Below, one piece after another: positions 24,545 through 34,270 of a DNA stretch of 64,000 nt; the first letter of the stretch is position 1, and every line of letters starts with the position of its first letter. A program made the translations under genes and the position numbers. Below the pieces are notes generated by a model that did no database searches, was not told where the DNA came from, and saw only the letters and a list, made by a program, of their open reading frames with translations. Origin of the DNA: Streptomyces caniscabiei (GTDB lineage: Bacteria > Actinomycetota > Actinomycetes > Streptomycetales > Streptomycetaceae). The stretch covers positions 124,001-188,000 of the forward strand of contig NZ_JABXWI010000005.1 in NCBI RefSeq assembly GCF_014930365.1. The letters are read 5' to 3'.

Positions 24545-25912
24545 ATGCGAATCCCGAGCCGACGGAGGCCGCGCACACTCGCCGCGGTCGCCGCAGGGAC
24601 GCTGCTCGCCCCGCTTCTCTCCGGCTGCTGGACCGGGGCGGGCGGGGCGGGATCCGGCGGCGACGCCATCAACGTACTGATGGTCAACAACCCCCAGATG
24701 CAGGAGCTGCAGAAGCTCACCGCCGCGCACTTCACCAAGAAGACCGGCATCCGGGTCAACTTCACCGTGCTGCCGGAGAACGACGTCCGCGACAAGATCA
24801 GCCAGGACTTCGCCAACCAGGCGGGCCAGTACGACGTGGCCACCCTCAGCAACTACGAGATACCCATCTACGCCCGCAACGGCTGGCTGGAGGAGCTGGA
24901 CCCGTACGTCGCGAAGGACCCAGGCTTCGACCAGCAGGACATCCTGAAGCCGATGCGCCAGTCCCTGACCGGCGACGACGGCAAGCTCTACGGAGAGCCG
25001 TTCTACGGCGAGTCGTCCTTCCTGATGTACCGCAAGGACGTCTTCGCCGAGCGCGGGCTCACCATGCCCGAGCACCCCACCTGGCAGCAGGTCGCCGACC
25101 TCGCGGCAGAGGCCGACGGGGCCGAGGACGGCATGAAGGGCATCTGTCTGCGCGGACTGCCCGGCTGGGGCGAGGTCATGGCGCCCCTCACCACCGTCGT
25201 GAACACCTTCGGCGGCACCTGGTTCGACAAGGACTGGAAGGCGCGGCTCGACTCCCCCGAGTTCGAGCGGGCGACCAGGTTCTACGTGGACCTCGTGCGT
25301 GAGCACGGTGAGTCCGGCGCCGCCCAGGCCGGCTTCGCCGAGTGCCTCAACAACATGACCCAGGGCAAGGTCACCATGTGGTACGACGCCACGTCCGCGG
25401 CCGGCTCCCTGGAGGCGGACGACTCCCCGGTGCAGGGCAAGGTGGGCTATGTACCGGCGCCCGTCGAGAAGACCGGGTCCTCCGGCTGGCTCTACACCTG
25501 GGCCTGGGGCATCCAGCAGGCCTCCCGGAACCCCGACAAGGCCTGGAAGTTCGTCTCCTGGGCGTCGAGCAAGGAGTACGAGGAACTGGTCGGCGACGAG
25601 ATCGGCTGGTCGAACGTGCCCGCCGGCAAACGGGAGTCGACGTACGCGAACCCGGAGTACCGCGAGGAGGCCGCCGCCTTCCAGGAGACGACCCGCGAGG
25701 CCATCGAGGGCGCCCGGCCCACCGACCCCGGCGTGCAGCCGCGCCCCGCGCCCGGCATCCAGTTCGTCGGCATCCCCGAGTTCACCGACCTCGGCACCAA
25801 GGTCTCCCTGGAGATCAGCGCGGCCATCGCCGGACGCCAGTCCGTCGCGTCGGCCCTGAAGAAATCGCAGGCGCTCGCCGAGCAGATCTCCGAGGAGTAC
25901 GAGGGACGATGA
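24545..25912 (+). CDS. ABC transporter solute-binding lipoprotein, polyol type
   Basis: 455 aa. Lipoprotein signal 'LAAVAAGTLLAPLLSGCW' with lipobox LLSGC. Family 1 solute-binding fold; 'VLMVNNPQMQELQKLTAAHFTKKTGI', 'YDVATLSNYEIPIYARNGWLEEL', 'LYGEPFYGESSFLMYRKDVF' and the C-terminal 'GIQFVGIPEFTDLGTKVSLEISAAIAG' resemble mannitol/sorbitol-binding proteins. Its stop overlaps the first permease start (ATGA). Confidence 0.88.
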   Translation: MRIPSRRRPRTLAAVAAGTLLAPLLSGCWTGAGGAGSGGDAINVLMVNNPQMQELQKLTAAHFTKKTGIRVNFTVLPENDVRDKISQDFANQAGQYDVATLSNYEIPIYARNGWLEELDPYVAKDPGFDQQDILKPMRQSLTGDDGKLYGEPFYGESSFLMYRKDVFAERGLTMPEHPTWQQVADLAAEADGAEDGMKGICLRGLPGWGEVMAPLTTVVNTFGGTWFDKDWKARLDSPEFERATRFYVDLVREHGESGAAQAGFAECLNNMTQGKVTMWYDATSAAGSLEADDSPVQGKVGYVPAPVEKTGSSGWLYTWAWGIQQASRNPDKAWKFVSWASSKEYEELVGDEIGWSNVPAGKRESTYANPEYREEAAAFQETTREAIEGARPTDPGVQPRPAPGIQFVGIPEFTDLGTKVSLEISAAIAGRQSVASALKKSQALAEQISEEYEGR

Positions 25913-26847
25913 CCGCGACCACGACAGCGCCGACGGCGGCCGCCGCCGTACGCACCCGGGGCACACCGAACGCCCGGCTGCGCGCGTGGGCCACCCGCGC
26001 CCCGCTCCTGCCCGCCCTGATCTTCATGATCGCCGTGACCCAACTCCCGTTCGTGGCCACGCTGGTGATCTCCTTCTTCGACTGGAACTCCCTCTACCCG
26101 GACGCCCGCCACTTCGCCGGCCTCGCCAACTACGGCGAGGTCCTCACCGACCCCGACCTGCGCCGCTCGGTGTGGACGACGATCCTGCTGACGGTCGCCG
26201 TGGTCCTCGCCAGTCTTGTCCTCGGCCTGCTCCTCGCCCTCCTCCTCGACCGGAGGTTCCGGGGCCGGGGCATCGTCCGCACCCTGCTCATCGCCCCCTT
26301 CCTGGTGGTCCCGGTGGCGGCGGCCCTGCTCTGGAAACACGTCCTCTACAACCCCGAATACGGCCTGTTCAACGGCCTGTTGCACTACGTCGGCGGACCC
26401 CAGCCCGACTGGATCTCGGACACCCCGCTGCTCGCGGTCGAGGCCGCCCTGGTGTGGCAGTGGACACCGTTCATGATGCTGATCCTGCTGGCGGGACTCC
26501 AGTCCCGGGACCAGCAGCAGATCGAGGCGGCCCGGGTCGACGGCGCGAGCGACTGGCAGATCTTCCGCCATCTGACGCTCCCGCATCTGCGCCGCTACCT
26601 CGAACTGGGGGCGCTGCTCGGCTCGATCTACATCGTCCAGAACTTCGACGCGGTCTTCACGATCACCTCGGGCGGCCTGGGCACGGCGAACCTGCCGTAC
26701 ACCGTCTACCAGACCTTCTACCAGGCCCACGAGAACGGCCTCGCCTCGGCCGCGGGCGTCCTGGTCGTCATCGGCTCGATCATCATCGCGACGTTCGCCC
26801 TGCGTGTGGTGTCGTCGCTGTTCCGTGAGGAGGCGGGCCGGTCATGA
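25909..26847 (+). CDS. ABC transporter permease, polyol type, first subunit
   Basis: 312 aa from ATG 25909, overlapping the lipoprotein stop. Six membrane segments; EAA loop 'QQQIEAARVDGASDWQIFRHLTLPHLRRY'. Pairs with the next permease, with which it also shares an ATGA overlap. Confidence 0.92.
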   Translation: MTATTTAPTAAAAVRTRGTPNARLRAWATRAPLLPALIFMIAVTQLPFVATLVISFFDWNSLYPDARHFAGLANYGEVLTDPDLRRSVWTTILLTVAVVLASLVLGLLLALLLDRRFRGRGIVRTLLIAPFLVVPVAAALLWKHVLYNPEYGLFNGLLHYVGGPQPDWISDTPLLAVEAALVWQWTPFMMLILLAGLQSRDQQQIEAARVDGASDWQIFRHLTLPHLRRYLELGALLGSIYIVQNFDAVFTITSGGLGTANLPYTVYQTFYQAHENGLASAAGVLVVIGSIIIATFALRVVSSLFREEAGRS

Positions 26848-27680
26848 GGCCAACTACCCAAAGAAGCAAGGGACTCGGCCTGGGACTGGCGGCCTGGGCG
26901 CTCGGTGTCCTGTTCTTCCTGCCCATCGCCTGGATGGCGCTGACGTCGCTCCACTCGGAACCGGACGCGGCGACCAACCCCCCGTCCTGGGCGGCCTCCC
27001 TGACCCTCGACGGCTACCGCGAGTTCTTCGGCGTGGACGGCGGGGCCGGCCCCTGGCCCGCCCTGATCAACTCGGCGGTGGCGTCCCTGGCGTCGACCCT
27101 GCTCGTCCTCCTCCTCGCCTTCCCGGCGGCGTACGCGCTGTCGATCCGCCCGGTGAAGAAGTGGACGGACGTCCTGTTCTTCTTCCTCTCCACGAAGATG
27201 CTGCCGGTGGTGGCGGGCCTGCTCCCCCTCTACCTCTTCGCGAAGAACACGGGCCTGCTGGACAACATCTGGCTCCTCGTCCTGCTCTACACCTCCATGA
27301 ACCTGCCGATCGCCGTCTGGATGATGCAGTCCTTCCTGGCGGAGGTCCCGGTGGCGGTGATCGAGGCCGCGCAACTCGACGGCGCCCGGCTCCCCACGGT
27401 GCTGGCCCGGGTGGTGGCGCCGATCGCGGCCCCCGGCATCGCCGCGACCGCCCTGATCTGCTTCATCTTCAGCTGGAACGAGCTGCTCTTCGCGAGGGTG
27501 CTGACCGGTGTCGTCGCCGAGACCGCCCCCGTCTTCCTGACCGGCTTCATCACCAGCCAGGGCCTGTTCCTGGCCAAGGTGTGCGCCGCGTCGCTCGTCA
27601 TCTCCCTGCCGGTGCTCGCCGCGGGGTTCGCCGCCCAGGACAAGCTGGTCCAGGGCCTCTCCCTGGGAGCCGTCAAATGA
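26844..27680 (+). CDS. ABC transporter permease, polyol type, second subunit
   Basis: 278 aa from ATG 26844. Six membrane segments starting 'LGLGLAAWALGVLFFLPIAWM'; EAA loop 'VAVIEAAQLDGARLPTVLARVVAPIAAPGIAA'. No ATPase gene follows, so the importer probably borrows a shared ATPase encoded elsewhere. Stop overlaps the dehydrogenase start. Confidence 0.92.
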   Translation: MRPTTQRSKGLGLGLAAWALGVLFFLPIAWMALTSLHSEPDAATNPPSWAASLTLDGYREFFGVDGGAGPWPALINSAVASLASTLLVLLLAFPAAYALSIRPVKKWTDVLFFFLSTKMLPVVAGLLPLYLFAKNTGLLDNIWLLVLLYTSMNLPIAVWMMQSFLAEVPVAVIEAAQLDGARLPTVLARVVAPIAAPGIAATALICFIFSWNELLFARVLTGVVAETAPVFLTGFITSQGLFLAKVCAASLVISLPVLAAGFAAQDKLVQGLSLGAVK

Positions 27681-28666
27681 AGGCCGCCGTCATCGAGTCC
27701 GTGGGCAAGGCCGTCGTCGCCGAGGTCCCGGACCCGGCACCGGGCCCCCGCGAGGTCGTCGTCGAGGTCGCCGCGTGCGGTCTGTGCGGCACCGATCTGC
27801 ACATCCTCCAGGGCGAGTTCGCCCCGAAGCTGCCGATCGTGCCCGGACACGAGTTCGCGGGCGAGGTGGTGGGCCTGGGCGCCCGGGTCACCGAACTCTC
27901 CGTCGGCGACCGGGTGGCCGTCGACCCGTCCCTGTACTGCCACGAGTGCCGCTACTGCCGCACCGGCCACAACAACCTCTGCGAGCGGTGGGCCGCGATC
28001 GGCGTCACCACGGCCGGGGGCGCGGCGCAGTACGCGGTGGCGCCGGTGGCGAACTGCGTCCGGCTCCCGGAGCACGTCCGCACCGAGGACGCGGCACTGG
28101 TGGAACCGCTGTCCTGCGCGGTACGCGGCTACGACGTCCTGCGGGCCCGCCTCGGCGCCCATGTCCTCGTCTACGGCTCGGGCACGATGGGTCTGATGAT
28201 GCTGGAGCTCGCGAAGCGGACGGGCGCGGCGAGCGTGGACGTGGTCGACGTGAACCCCTCCCGCCTGGAGACCGCCCGCCGACTGGGCGTCTCGGCGGCC
28301 GCCGCGGGCGCCGACGAACTGGACCGGCCCCAGGGCTGGGACGTGGTGATCGACGCGACGGGCAACGCCGCCGCCATCCAGGACGGCCTGGACCGGGTGG
28401 CCAGGGCCGGGACCTTCCTCCAGTTCGGGGTGGCCGACTACGCGACACGGGTCACGATCGACCCGTACCGCATCTACAACCAGGAGATCACCATCACGGG
28501 TTCCATGGCCGTCCTGCACAGCTTCGAACGCGCGGCGGAACTCTTCGCGAGCGGCGTCCTGGACCCGGACGTCCTCATCAGCGACCGCCTGCCCCTGGAG
28601 CAGTATCCGCAGGCCCTGGACCAGTTCGCCTCGGGCGTCGGCCGCAAGATCGTGGTGATCCCCTGA
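27677..28666 (+). CDS. Zinc-dependent alcohol/polyol dehydrogenase (MDR)
   Basis: 329 aa from ATG 27677 (ATGA overlap). Catalytic zinc ligands Cys34 ('ACGLCGTDLH') and 'PGHEFAGEV' (His58/Glu59); structural zinc cysteines in 'CHECRYCRTGHNNLC'; NAD-binding 'VLVYGSGTMGLMMLELAKR'. Similar to sorbitol, threonine and related dehydrogenases. As last gene of the polyol importer operon it probably oxidises the imported polyol to the keto sugar. Confidence 0.9.
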   Translation: MKAAVIESVGKAVVAEVPDPAPGPREVVVEVAACGLCGTDLHILQGEFAPKLPIVPGHEFAGEVVGLGARVTELSVGDRVAVDPSLYCHECRYCRTGHNNLCERWAAIGVTTAGGAAQYAVAPVANCVRLPEHVRTEDAALVEPLSCAVRGYDVLRARLGAHVLVYGSGTMGLMMLELAKRTGAASVDVVDVNPSRLETARRLGVSAAAAGADELDRPQGWDVVIDATGNAAAIQDGLDRVARAGTFLQFGVADYATRVTIDPYRIYNQEITITGSMAVLHSFERAAELFASGVLDPDVLISDRLPLEQYPQALDQFASGVGRKIVVIP

Positions 28667-28693
28667 CCGCGCCCCGCGCCGGCGGGCGGCGGC

Positions 28694-29572
28694 TCACTTC
28701 TCCACGAAGACGATGTCCTTGCAGGGGCGGGTCATCTTCACCGTGTTGTCGGTCGTGACCTCGACGATGTGGTGCAGGCCCCGGTGGACCCTTCCGGAGT
28801 CCGGGAGGCGGTACTCGTCCGGGGCTCCGGCCAGGAAGGCGCGGAAGCAGGCCAGCGAGGGGGCCGTGCCCGTGAAGTCCAGGTAGTCCTTCAGCCGGCG
28901 GAACAGCTTCGGCAGGATCACCACGCCGGTCTTGTCATCCGTCAGCGAGGCCATGCCCATGACCTTCACGCCGTCGAGGGTCTTGTCCACCTTCCACACG
29001 CCCTTCGCGGACGCCTTCGCCTTCTCCGCGGCCTCGGCGAGCAGTTCGCGCAGGTGGAAGGGGAGACCCGAGTAGAAGGTCGGGTAGGCCAGACCGAGCA
29101 GGAGCAGGCGGTGGTTGGCGGTGCGCTTCAGCAGGTCCTCGTCGACGTCCGTCCAGTAGCCGCTGTAGACGGGCGGGGTGCCCTTGCCGGCGAAGGCCAC
29201 GCAGCGGCCGTAGGCGTCGGCGCCCCGGGTGAGGATCCAGCCGGGCACACTGTCCGGCACGGTGGCGACGGTCTCGTCGTCGTCCCTGAGAACGGTCTTG
29301 AAGTCGAGGAACTTCAGCAGTTCGTCGGCGGCCTCGTGGGCGAGGTCCCGGGGCTGGTGCTCCACGTGCGGCTCCTCGCCGTAGTGGGTCTCCAGGGCGT
29401 CGATCCCTTCGAGCCGGACACTCGCGCGCCCGTCGGCCTTGGGCACGACCGGTGTGTCCCCGGGGACCAGTTTCCAGTCGTCCACGTCGTCCGGGATGAA
29501 GGGAAGGGTGTCCCCGTCCGGCTTGGCACCCCCCTCCACCTTGAACCGTCCTCTGATCAGCAGCATGGCCAT
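28694..29572 (-). CDS. Staphylococcal-nuclease-like protein
   Basis: 292 aa from ATG 29572 (GGGAG 7 nt upstream); a larger upstream frame has no support. The N-terminal half has the OB-fold nuclease pattern: 'LLIRGRFKV', 'DGDTLPFIPDD', 'SVRLEGIDALETHY', 'VPGWILTRGADAYGRCVAFAGKG' with Asp/Glu/Arg spacing like thermonucleases. The C-terminal half is lysine-rich and helical. No signal peptide. Converges on the dehydrogenase gene. Nuclease activity is inferred from the fold only. Confidence 0.65.
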   Translation of the reverse strand: MAMLLIRGRFKVEGGAKPDGDTLPFIPDDVDDWKLVPGDTPVVPKADGRASVRLEGIDALETHYGEEPHVEHQPRDLAHEAADELLKFLDFKTVLRDDDETVATVPDSVPGWILTRGADAYGRCVAFAGKGTPPVYSGYWTDVDEDLLKRTANHRLLLLGLAYPTFYSGLPFHLRELLAEAAEKAKASAKGVWKVDKTLDGVKVMGMASLTDDKTGVVILPKLFRRLKDYLDFTGTAPSLACFRAFLAGAPDEYRLPDSGRVHRGLHHIVEVTTDNTVKMTRPCKDIVFVEK

Positions 29573-29738
29573 GATCGGCTCCCGTCCAGGCGTCACGGTG
29601 GGTGTTCGTCCCTCACGGAAGGTACACACACGAGGAGCCGGCCGGAGCGCCCCGCGCCCCCGCCCGGCCGACCCCACCCACACGGCCCCAACCCGGACGG
29701 TAAGGGAACGGTAAAGCGGCTTGAATCGTTCACCCCGC

Positions 29739-30962
29739 ATGACCGCTATGACCCCCGGCTCGAACATCCCGCTGCCCGTCACCCGCGTCGCGGTGGACGT
29801 CGCCGCGCCCGTGCGGCTCGACGTCTCGGGCCTGCTGCTCACCGCCGACGGCAAGGTCCGCTCGGACGACGACTTCATCTTCTACAACCAGCCGAGCGGC
29901 CCGGGCGTGACCTACCGCTCCGGCGGCGGCACGACCCCCGACTCGATCACCGTGGACACGACGGCCGTCCCCCCGGGCATCGAGAAGATCGTCGTCACGG
30001 CCAGCCCCGACGCGGCCGGCCAGACCTTCCAGGGCGTCGAACCGACAGCCACGATCCGCGACGCGGCGAACGGCTCGGTGATCGCCACGTTCACCCCGCC
30101 CCAGCTGGGCACGGAGACGGCCCTGGTGATCGTGGAGGTCTATCTGCGCAACGGCGCGTGGAAGGCGCGCGCGGTCGGCCAGGGATACGCCAACGGCCTC
30201 GCGGGCATCGCGACGGACTTCGGCGTCACCGTGGAGGAGCCCGCCCCGGCTCCGGTGCAGCCCGTCGCCCCGTCCGCCCCCGCCACCCAGCCCCCGGCCG
30301 CCCCGCCGGCCCCGCCCATGGACCCCCGCGTCGCCGCGCCCCCGGCACCCCCCACCCCTCCGGCCCCGCCCGCGCCCGGCGCCGGCAAGATCAACCTGGA
30401 CAAGGGCCGCGTCAGCCTCCAGAAGAACCAGACGGTCTCCCTGGTCAAGGGCGGCCGCCCGCTGCTCTCCCAGGTCAAGATGGGCCTCGGCTGGGAGCCC
30501 GCGTACCGGGGCAAGGACATCGACCTGGACGCGTCGGTCATCGCGTACGGCCCGCAGCGCAACCACATCGACAGCTGCTACTTCGGCAAGCTGTCCATCG
30601 TGGGCGGCGCGATCAAGCACTCGGGCGACAACCTCACGGGTGAGGGCGGCGGCGACGACGAGGTCATCGTGGTCGACCTCGGCCGGCTCCCCCAGGACGT
30701 CACCGGTCTGGTCTTCACCGTCAACTCCTTCTCGGGGCAGAAGTTCACCGAGGTCGCCAAGGCCTACTGCCGTCTGCTCGACGCCGCGACCGGCGAGGAG
30801 CTGGTCCGCTTCGACCTCACCAACGCCGAGGCCCAGACCGGCGTGATGATGGCCAAGCTGATCAAGCAGTTCTCCGGCGAGTGGGATATGACCGCGATGG
30901 GCGACTTCGTGAAGTCCCGCACGGTCAGGGGGATGGTGAAGCCGGCGGCGCAGGCCCTCTGA
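29739..30962 (+). CDS. TerD-family protein with two TerD domains
   Basis: 407 aa from ATG 29739; ATG 29748 is equally possible and no clear ribosome site is seen, so the message may be leaderless. First TerD domain at about residues 8-165 ('VAVDVAAPVRLDVSGLLLTADGKVRSDDDFIFYNQPSG'). A Pro/Ala linker follows (about 170-220). The second, more divergent TerD domain ('VSLVKGGRPLLSQVKMGLGWEP', 'IDLDASVIAYG', 'HSGDNLTGEGGGDDEVIVVDL') carries the calcium-binding DxDxD-like residues. TerD proteins bind calcium and accompany stress and tellurite-resistance systems; none of the other ter genes is nearby. Confidence 0.9.
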   Translation: MTAMTPGSNIPLPVTRVAVDVAAPVRLDVSGLLLTADGKVRSDDDFIFYNQPSGPGVTYRSGGGTTPDSITVDTTAVPPGIEKIVVTASPDAAGQTFQGVEPTATIRDAANGSVIATFTPPQLGTETALVIVEVYLRNGAWKARAVGQGYANGLAGIATDFGVTVEEPAPAPVQPVAPSAPATQPPAAPPAPPMDPRVAAPPAPPTPPAPPAPGAGKINLDKGRVSLQKNQTVSLVKGGRPLLSQVKMGLGWEPAYRGKDIDLDASVIAYGPQRNHIDSCYFGKLSIVGGAIKHSGDNLTGEGGGDDEVIVVDLGRLPQDVTGLVFTVNSFSGQKFTEVAKAYCRLLDAATGEELVRFDLTNAEAQTGVMMAKLIKQFSGEWDMTAMGDFVKSRTVRGMVKPAAQAL

Positions 30963-30986
30963 GAGCACATCCGCCCCGGTACGCGA

Positions 30987-31018
30987 CGCCGGGCGCCCCC
31001 ACAAGGGTGCGCCCGGCG
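30987..31018. terminator. Hairpin between convergent TerD and MFS genes
   Basis: CGCCGGGCGC, 12-nt loop, GCGCCCGGCG; 10-bp perfect stem placed to end both transcripts. Confidence 0.7.
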
Positions 31019-31070
31019 CGTGCCACGCCAGGGCGAGGCGAGGGCGCCCGTCACTTCTTCGGCGCTCCGG

Positions 31071-32588
31071 TCACCTGCTGTCCGCCCGTTCGGCCGCCCG
31101 CTCGGTGAGGTACTCCTTGGCGGACAGTGGTACGGCGATGGCCTCCAACGACCGCCCCTCGGCCGCCACGCCCAGGACGGCCGTCACCAGCCCGCCGGTG
31201 ATCATCAGGACCGCTCCGACCGCATAGCCGAGGAAGAGGTGCTGGGGGTTGGGATTCGCGTCGTCGATCAGGGCACCGTAGAACAGCGGGGCGACCGCGC
31301 CGACGAGCTGCGCGATCGAGAAGAACACCGCGATGGCCTTGCCCCGCACCTCCAGCGGGAAGATCTCTCCCACCGTCAGATACCCCGCACTCGCCCCCGC
31401 CGAGGCGAAGAAGAAGACGATCACCCAGGCCGCGGTCTGTGTCGTCGCCGTCAACAGCCCGGCCCGGAACAGCAGTCCGCTGACGAGCAGCAGCGTCCCG
31501 GAGGCGAGATAGGTGCCGGCGATCATCTGCTTGCGGCCGACGATGTCGAAGAGCCAGCCGAGCGTCAGCGGCCCGAGCAGGTTGCCCACCGCGAATGCCA
31601 GGCCGTACAGGGGGATGTCGGCGTCGCGGACGTCGAAGAAGACGCCGAGGACCATCGCGTAGGTGAAGTAGATGGCGTTGTAGAGGAAGGACTGGGTGAC
31701 CATCAGGGTCAGCGCGTACACCGACCTCTTCGGGTAGTCGCGGAACAGCACCCGCACCAGCCGCAGATAGCCGGTGTGCCGGGCCGGCCTGATCTTCAGT
31801 GCCTGGCTCTCCGCGACGGGTTCCAGGGTGCCGCCGCGTTCGCGCACCTCCGCCTCGATGCGGGTGATGGACTCCTCGGCCTCGGCCGCGCGTCCGTTCA
31901 TGAGCTGCCAGCGCGGGCTTTCCGGGAGGTTGCGCCGGACGAGGATGATCACCAGCCCGAGCACCGGGCCGATCAGGAAACCGATGCGCCAGGCGAGGCT
32001 CGGATCGTCCTGGAGGAACTGGTTGTAGACGGCCAGCTGCACGAACGCGCCGACGACCGATCCGGCCCAGTAGGTGCCGTTGACCCCGATGTCCACACGC
32101 CCCCGGTAGCGGGCCGGGATCAGTTCGTCGATGGCGGAGTTGATGGCGGCGTACTCACCGCCGATACCGGTACCGGCGATGAACCGGGTGGCATAGAGGT
32201 ACACCACCCACCAGGTGCCCGAGCCGGCGGTCGCCGCCGTGAGACCACTGCCCACCAGGTAGACGGCGAGAGTGATCAGGAACAGGTTCTTGCGGCCGAA
32301 CCGGTCGGTCATCCGGCCGAAGAACAGGGCGCCGACGACCTGGCCGACGAGATACACCGTCGCGGTGCCCGCGGACGCGGCCGCCGACAGGTTCAGCGTC
32401 TCCGGCTTGGTCAGGGACCCCATGACCAGGCTGGCCAGGGTGATCTCCAGGCCGTCGAGGATCCACGCCACCCCGAGCGCCACCACCAGCCGGGTGTGGA
32501 AGAGGGTCCACGGCAGACGGTCGATTCTCGCCGGGATCAGGCTCCGGATGACTCCCGGGCTGTCCGATCCGGCTGGTGCAGACGACAT
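31071..32588 (-). CDS. MFS transporter (sugar porter-like)
   Basis: 505 aa, about 12 membrane segments. Loop motifs 'GRMTDRFGRKNLFLIT' and 'PESPRWQLMNGRAAEA' are of the sugar-porter/metabolite:H+ symporter type; 'ATRFIAGTGIGGEYAAINSAIDELIPARYRGR' follows the same pattern. Starts 45 bp after the trypsin-co-occurring-domain gene on the same strand with no terminator between, so it could be the last gene of the protease-kinase operon, though its kind is ordinary. Confidence 0.87.
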   Translation of the reverse strand: MSSAPAGSDSPGVIRSLIPARIDRLPWTLFHTRLVVALGVAWILDGLEITLASLVMGSLTKPETLNLSAAASAGTATVYLVGQVVGALFFGRMTDRFGRKNLFLITLAVYLVGSGLTAATAGSGTWWVVYLYATRFIAGTGIGGEYAAINSAIDELIPARYRGRVDIGVNGTYWAGSVVGAFVQLAVYNQFLQDDPSLAWRIGFLIGPVLGLVIILVRRNLPESPRWQLMNGRAAEAEESITRIEAEVRERGGTLEPVAESQALKIRPARHTGYLRLVRVLFRDYPKRSVYALTLMVTQSFLYNAIYFTYAMVLGVFFDVRDADIPLYGLAFAVGNLLGPLTLGWLFDIVGRKQMIAGTYLASGTLLLVSGLLFRAGLLTATTQTAAWVIVFFFASAGASAGYLTVGEIFPLEVRGKAIAVFFSIAQLVGAVAPLFYGALIDDANPNPQHLFLGYAVGAVLMITGGLVTAVLGVAAEGRSLEAIAVPLSAKEYLTERAAERADSR

Positions 32589-32633
32589 GGCCGCCTTTCT
32601 GGGGTGTCGGGGCAGTGCGTGGTGGGGGCGGGG

Positions 32634-32981
32634 TCAGCCGCCGCTCGCGCCCGGCTCGGGGGCCGTGGGCCGAGCCGTCCAGCGGAGTTTCACGTTGAGG
32701 TGGGCCGTGGCCTTGGCGCTGGCGATGACACCGCCGAGCTTGCTGTCGAGCGTGACGGCGAAGCCGACCTCCACCTCGTCGGGTCGCCGGCCGGCCTGCC
32801 GAAAACCGTCCATCATCTCGGCCGCCGCGGCCGTCACCGGTGCCAGCGCCTCCCGCAGGCTCTGCTCAGCGGTCTGCAGCCGGTCGCCCAGGCCGACGGC
32901 CCCGGTACCGACCCTGCTGTCGGCGGGGGCCACGGCGACGGTTGTTCCATCGGCGAGGGAGAAGGTCACGACGTCTGACAT
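32634..32981 (-). CDS. Trypsin-co-occurring domain 1 (CU044_2847-type) protein
   Basis: 115 aa from ATG 32981. The small beta-alpha-beta domain reads 'VVTFSLADGTTVAVAPAD', a helix 'LGDRLQTAEQSLREALAPVTAAAAEMMDGFRQA', then 'EVEVGFAVTLDSKLGGVIASA' and the terminal 'AHLNVKLRW'. This is the pattern of the small partner domain often encoded beside trypsin-like proteases in predicted bacterial effector systems; a trypsin-like gene is indeed in the same operon (38998-40728). Cytoplasmic; no catalytic residues evident, so an adaptor or protease substrate role is the usual inference. Confidence 0.78.
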   Translation of the reverse strand: MSDVVTFSLADGTTVAVAPADSRVGTGAVGLGDRLQTAEQSLREALAPVTAAAAEMMDGFRQAGRRPDEVEVGFAVTLDSKLGGVIASAKATAHLNVKLRWTARPTAPEPGASGG

Positions 32982-33004
32982 GGGGGCCTTTCTCGGGCTC
33001 GGGT

Positions 33005-34270
33005 TCAGGGGGTGGTGCAGAACGCGGAGGTGGGGTCCGGCCGCTCGGTGGGCTTCAGGTCCGCGCTGATCCGGTCGAGCGTCTTCATGTGCTCGGCGAG
33101 AACAGCCTCCTTCTGCGGTGTGCGCAGGTGGACGTAGTAGTCGACGACCGCGCGGTAGAAGGCCGCCGCAAGGTTCGGGTCCATCGTGTCGGCGGCGCTG
33201 AAGCAGAGGGTGCGGGCCTCGTCCTGGAGGATCCCGGCGACGAGCCGCTGGGCGTCCGGGGGGTTCCCCGGCGGCATGACTCCCCGGACGGCGGAGAAGG
33301 CCGAACTCCCCTGGCCGCCGACCCAGCGCTGCTGGGTTGTCGTTGTGACCAGATGGGCGACCAGGTCCTTGGCGTCCGCGTTCTCCGTGAACATGGCGAT
33401 GTAGTCCGCCGACACCTGCAGCGGTACGTCCTTGGCGGGGGCCACGAACGCGTAGTTCTCGGCCACGAGGGAGGCGGTCGGGGAGCGCAGCGCGCCGAGC
33501 GCGCCGTGCGCGAGGTCGCAGGTGCGGTCGACGCCGGACATGTCCGCGGCGACGTCGGGGAAGTTCTTCACCGGCGCGTCGGGCGAGCTGTCGCGGACCA
33601 CCGCACCCCACTCTCTCCAGGCCTTTTTCATCTTGGGCGAAGCCCACAGCAGCCGGCCGTGGAGCCATTCCTCGTACGCCTTCTTCCCCTCGTCTCCGGA
33701 GAGCAGGACGTCGGCGATCCAGTCGGCGCCCGGCCAGCCCGATGTCGCTCCCGACTCCATCCCGAGGCACCAACTCCCGCCCGGGGCACCGCGCTCGGCG
33801 CGTACCGCCGACCGCCATACCGGACGCACCCCGACGACGGCGGGGTCGTACCAGATCAGGGACTTGACATCGACCTTGACGGGAACGGCCAGGAGGCCGT
33901 CGCCCTTCGCGGGAGGTCTGAAGGGCTTACTGAAGCGAGAGGCCGGAATCTCCTTGATGGGCCGCAGGACCTTCGCATAGCGCCGGATGGAGCCGAGGCT
34001 GGGGAGGACCACCAGATCGGGCCGGTAGTCCCGCTCCGCCGCGGCGTCGAGATGCTGGTCCAGTGCGCGGGTGGCCTGGACCCGTACCTCGATGTCATCG
34101 TGATGCGCGTCGTAGGCCGAGATGATCGACTGGAACGCGGTGAACTCGGCCCCTCCCCACGGCACCATGATCGTGACGGTGCGCCGGGGTTCCTCCGCGC
34201 AGCCGGAGAGGCCCAGCAGCAGGCCGAGGGCCAGGGCACAGCGCGCGAGTCGCGCTCCCAGTGCCCTCAT
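33005..34270 (-). CDS. Orphan solute-binding-type lipoprotein in protease-kinase cassette
   Basis: 421 aa from ATG 34270 (ATGA overlap with the membrane protein). Lipobox LSGC at residues 21-24. 'VTIMVPWGGAEFTAFQSIISAYDAHHDDIEVRV' opens a family 1 periplasmic-binding fold and 'DLVVLPSLGSIRRYAKV' follows, but no permease or ATPase accompanies it. It probably acts as an extracellular ligand sensor that presents a ligand or a state change to the adjoining four-helix membrane protein. The gap to the next gene is 23 bp. Confidence 0.8.
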   Translation of the reverse strand: MRALGARLARCALALGLLLGLSGCAEEPRRTVTIMVPWGGAEFTAFQSIISAYDAHHDDIEVRVQATRALDQHLDAAAERDYRPDLVVLPSLGSIRRYAKVLRPIKEIPASRFSKPFRPPAKGDGLLAVPVKVDVKSLIWYDPAVVGVRPVWRSAVRAERGAPGGSWCLGMESGATSGWPGADWIADVLLSGDEGKKAYEEWLHGRLLWASPKMKKAWREWGAVVRDSSPDAPVKNFPDVAADMSGVDRTCDLAHGALGALRSPTASLVAENYAFVAPAKDVPLQVSADYIAMFTENADAKDLVAHLVTTTTQQRWVGGQGSSAFSAVRGVMPPGNPPDAQRLVAGILQDEARTLCFSAADTMDPNLAAAFYRAVVDYYVHLRTPQKEAVLAEHMKTLDRISADLKPTERPDPTSAFCTTP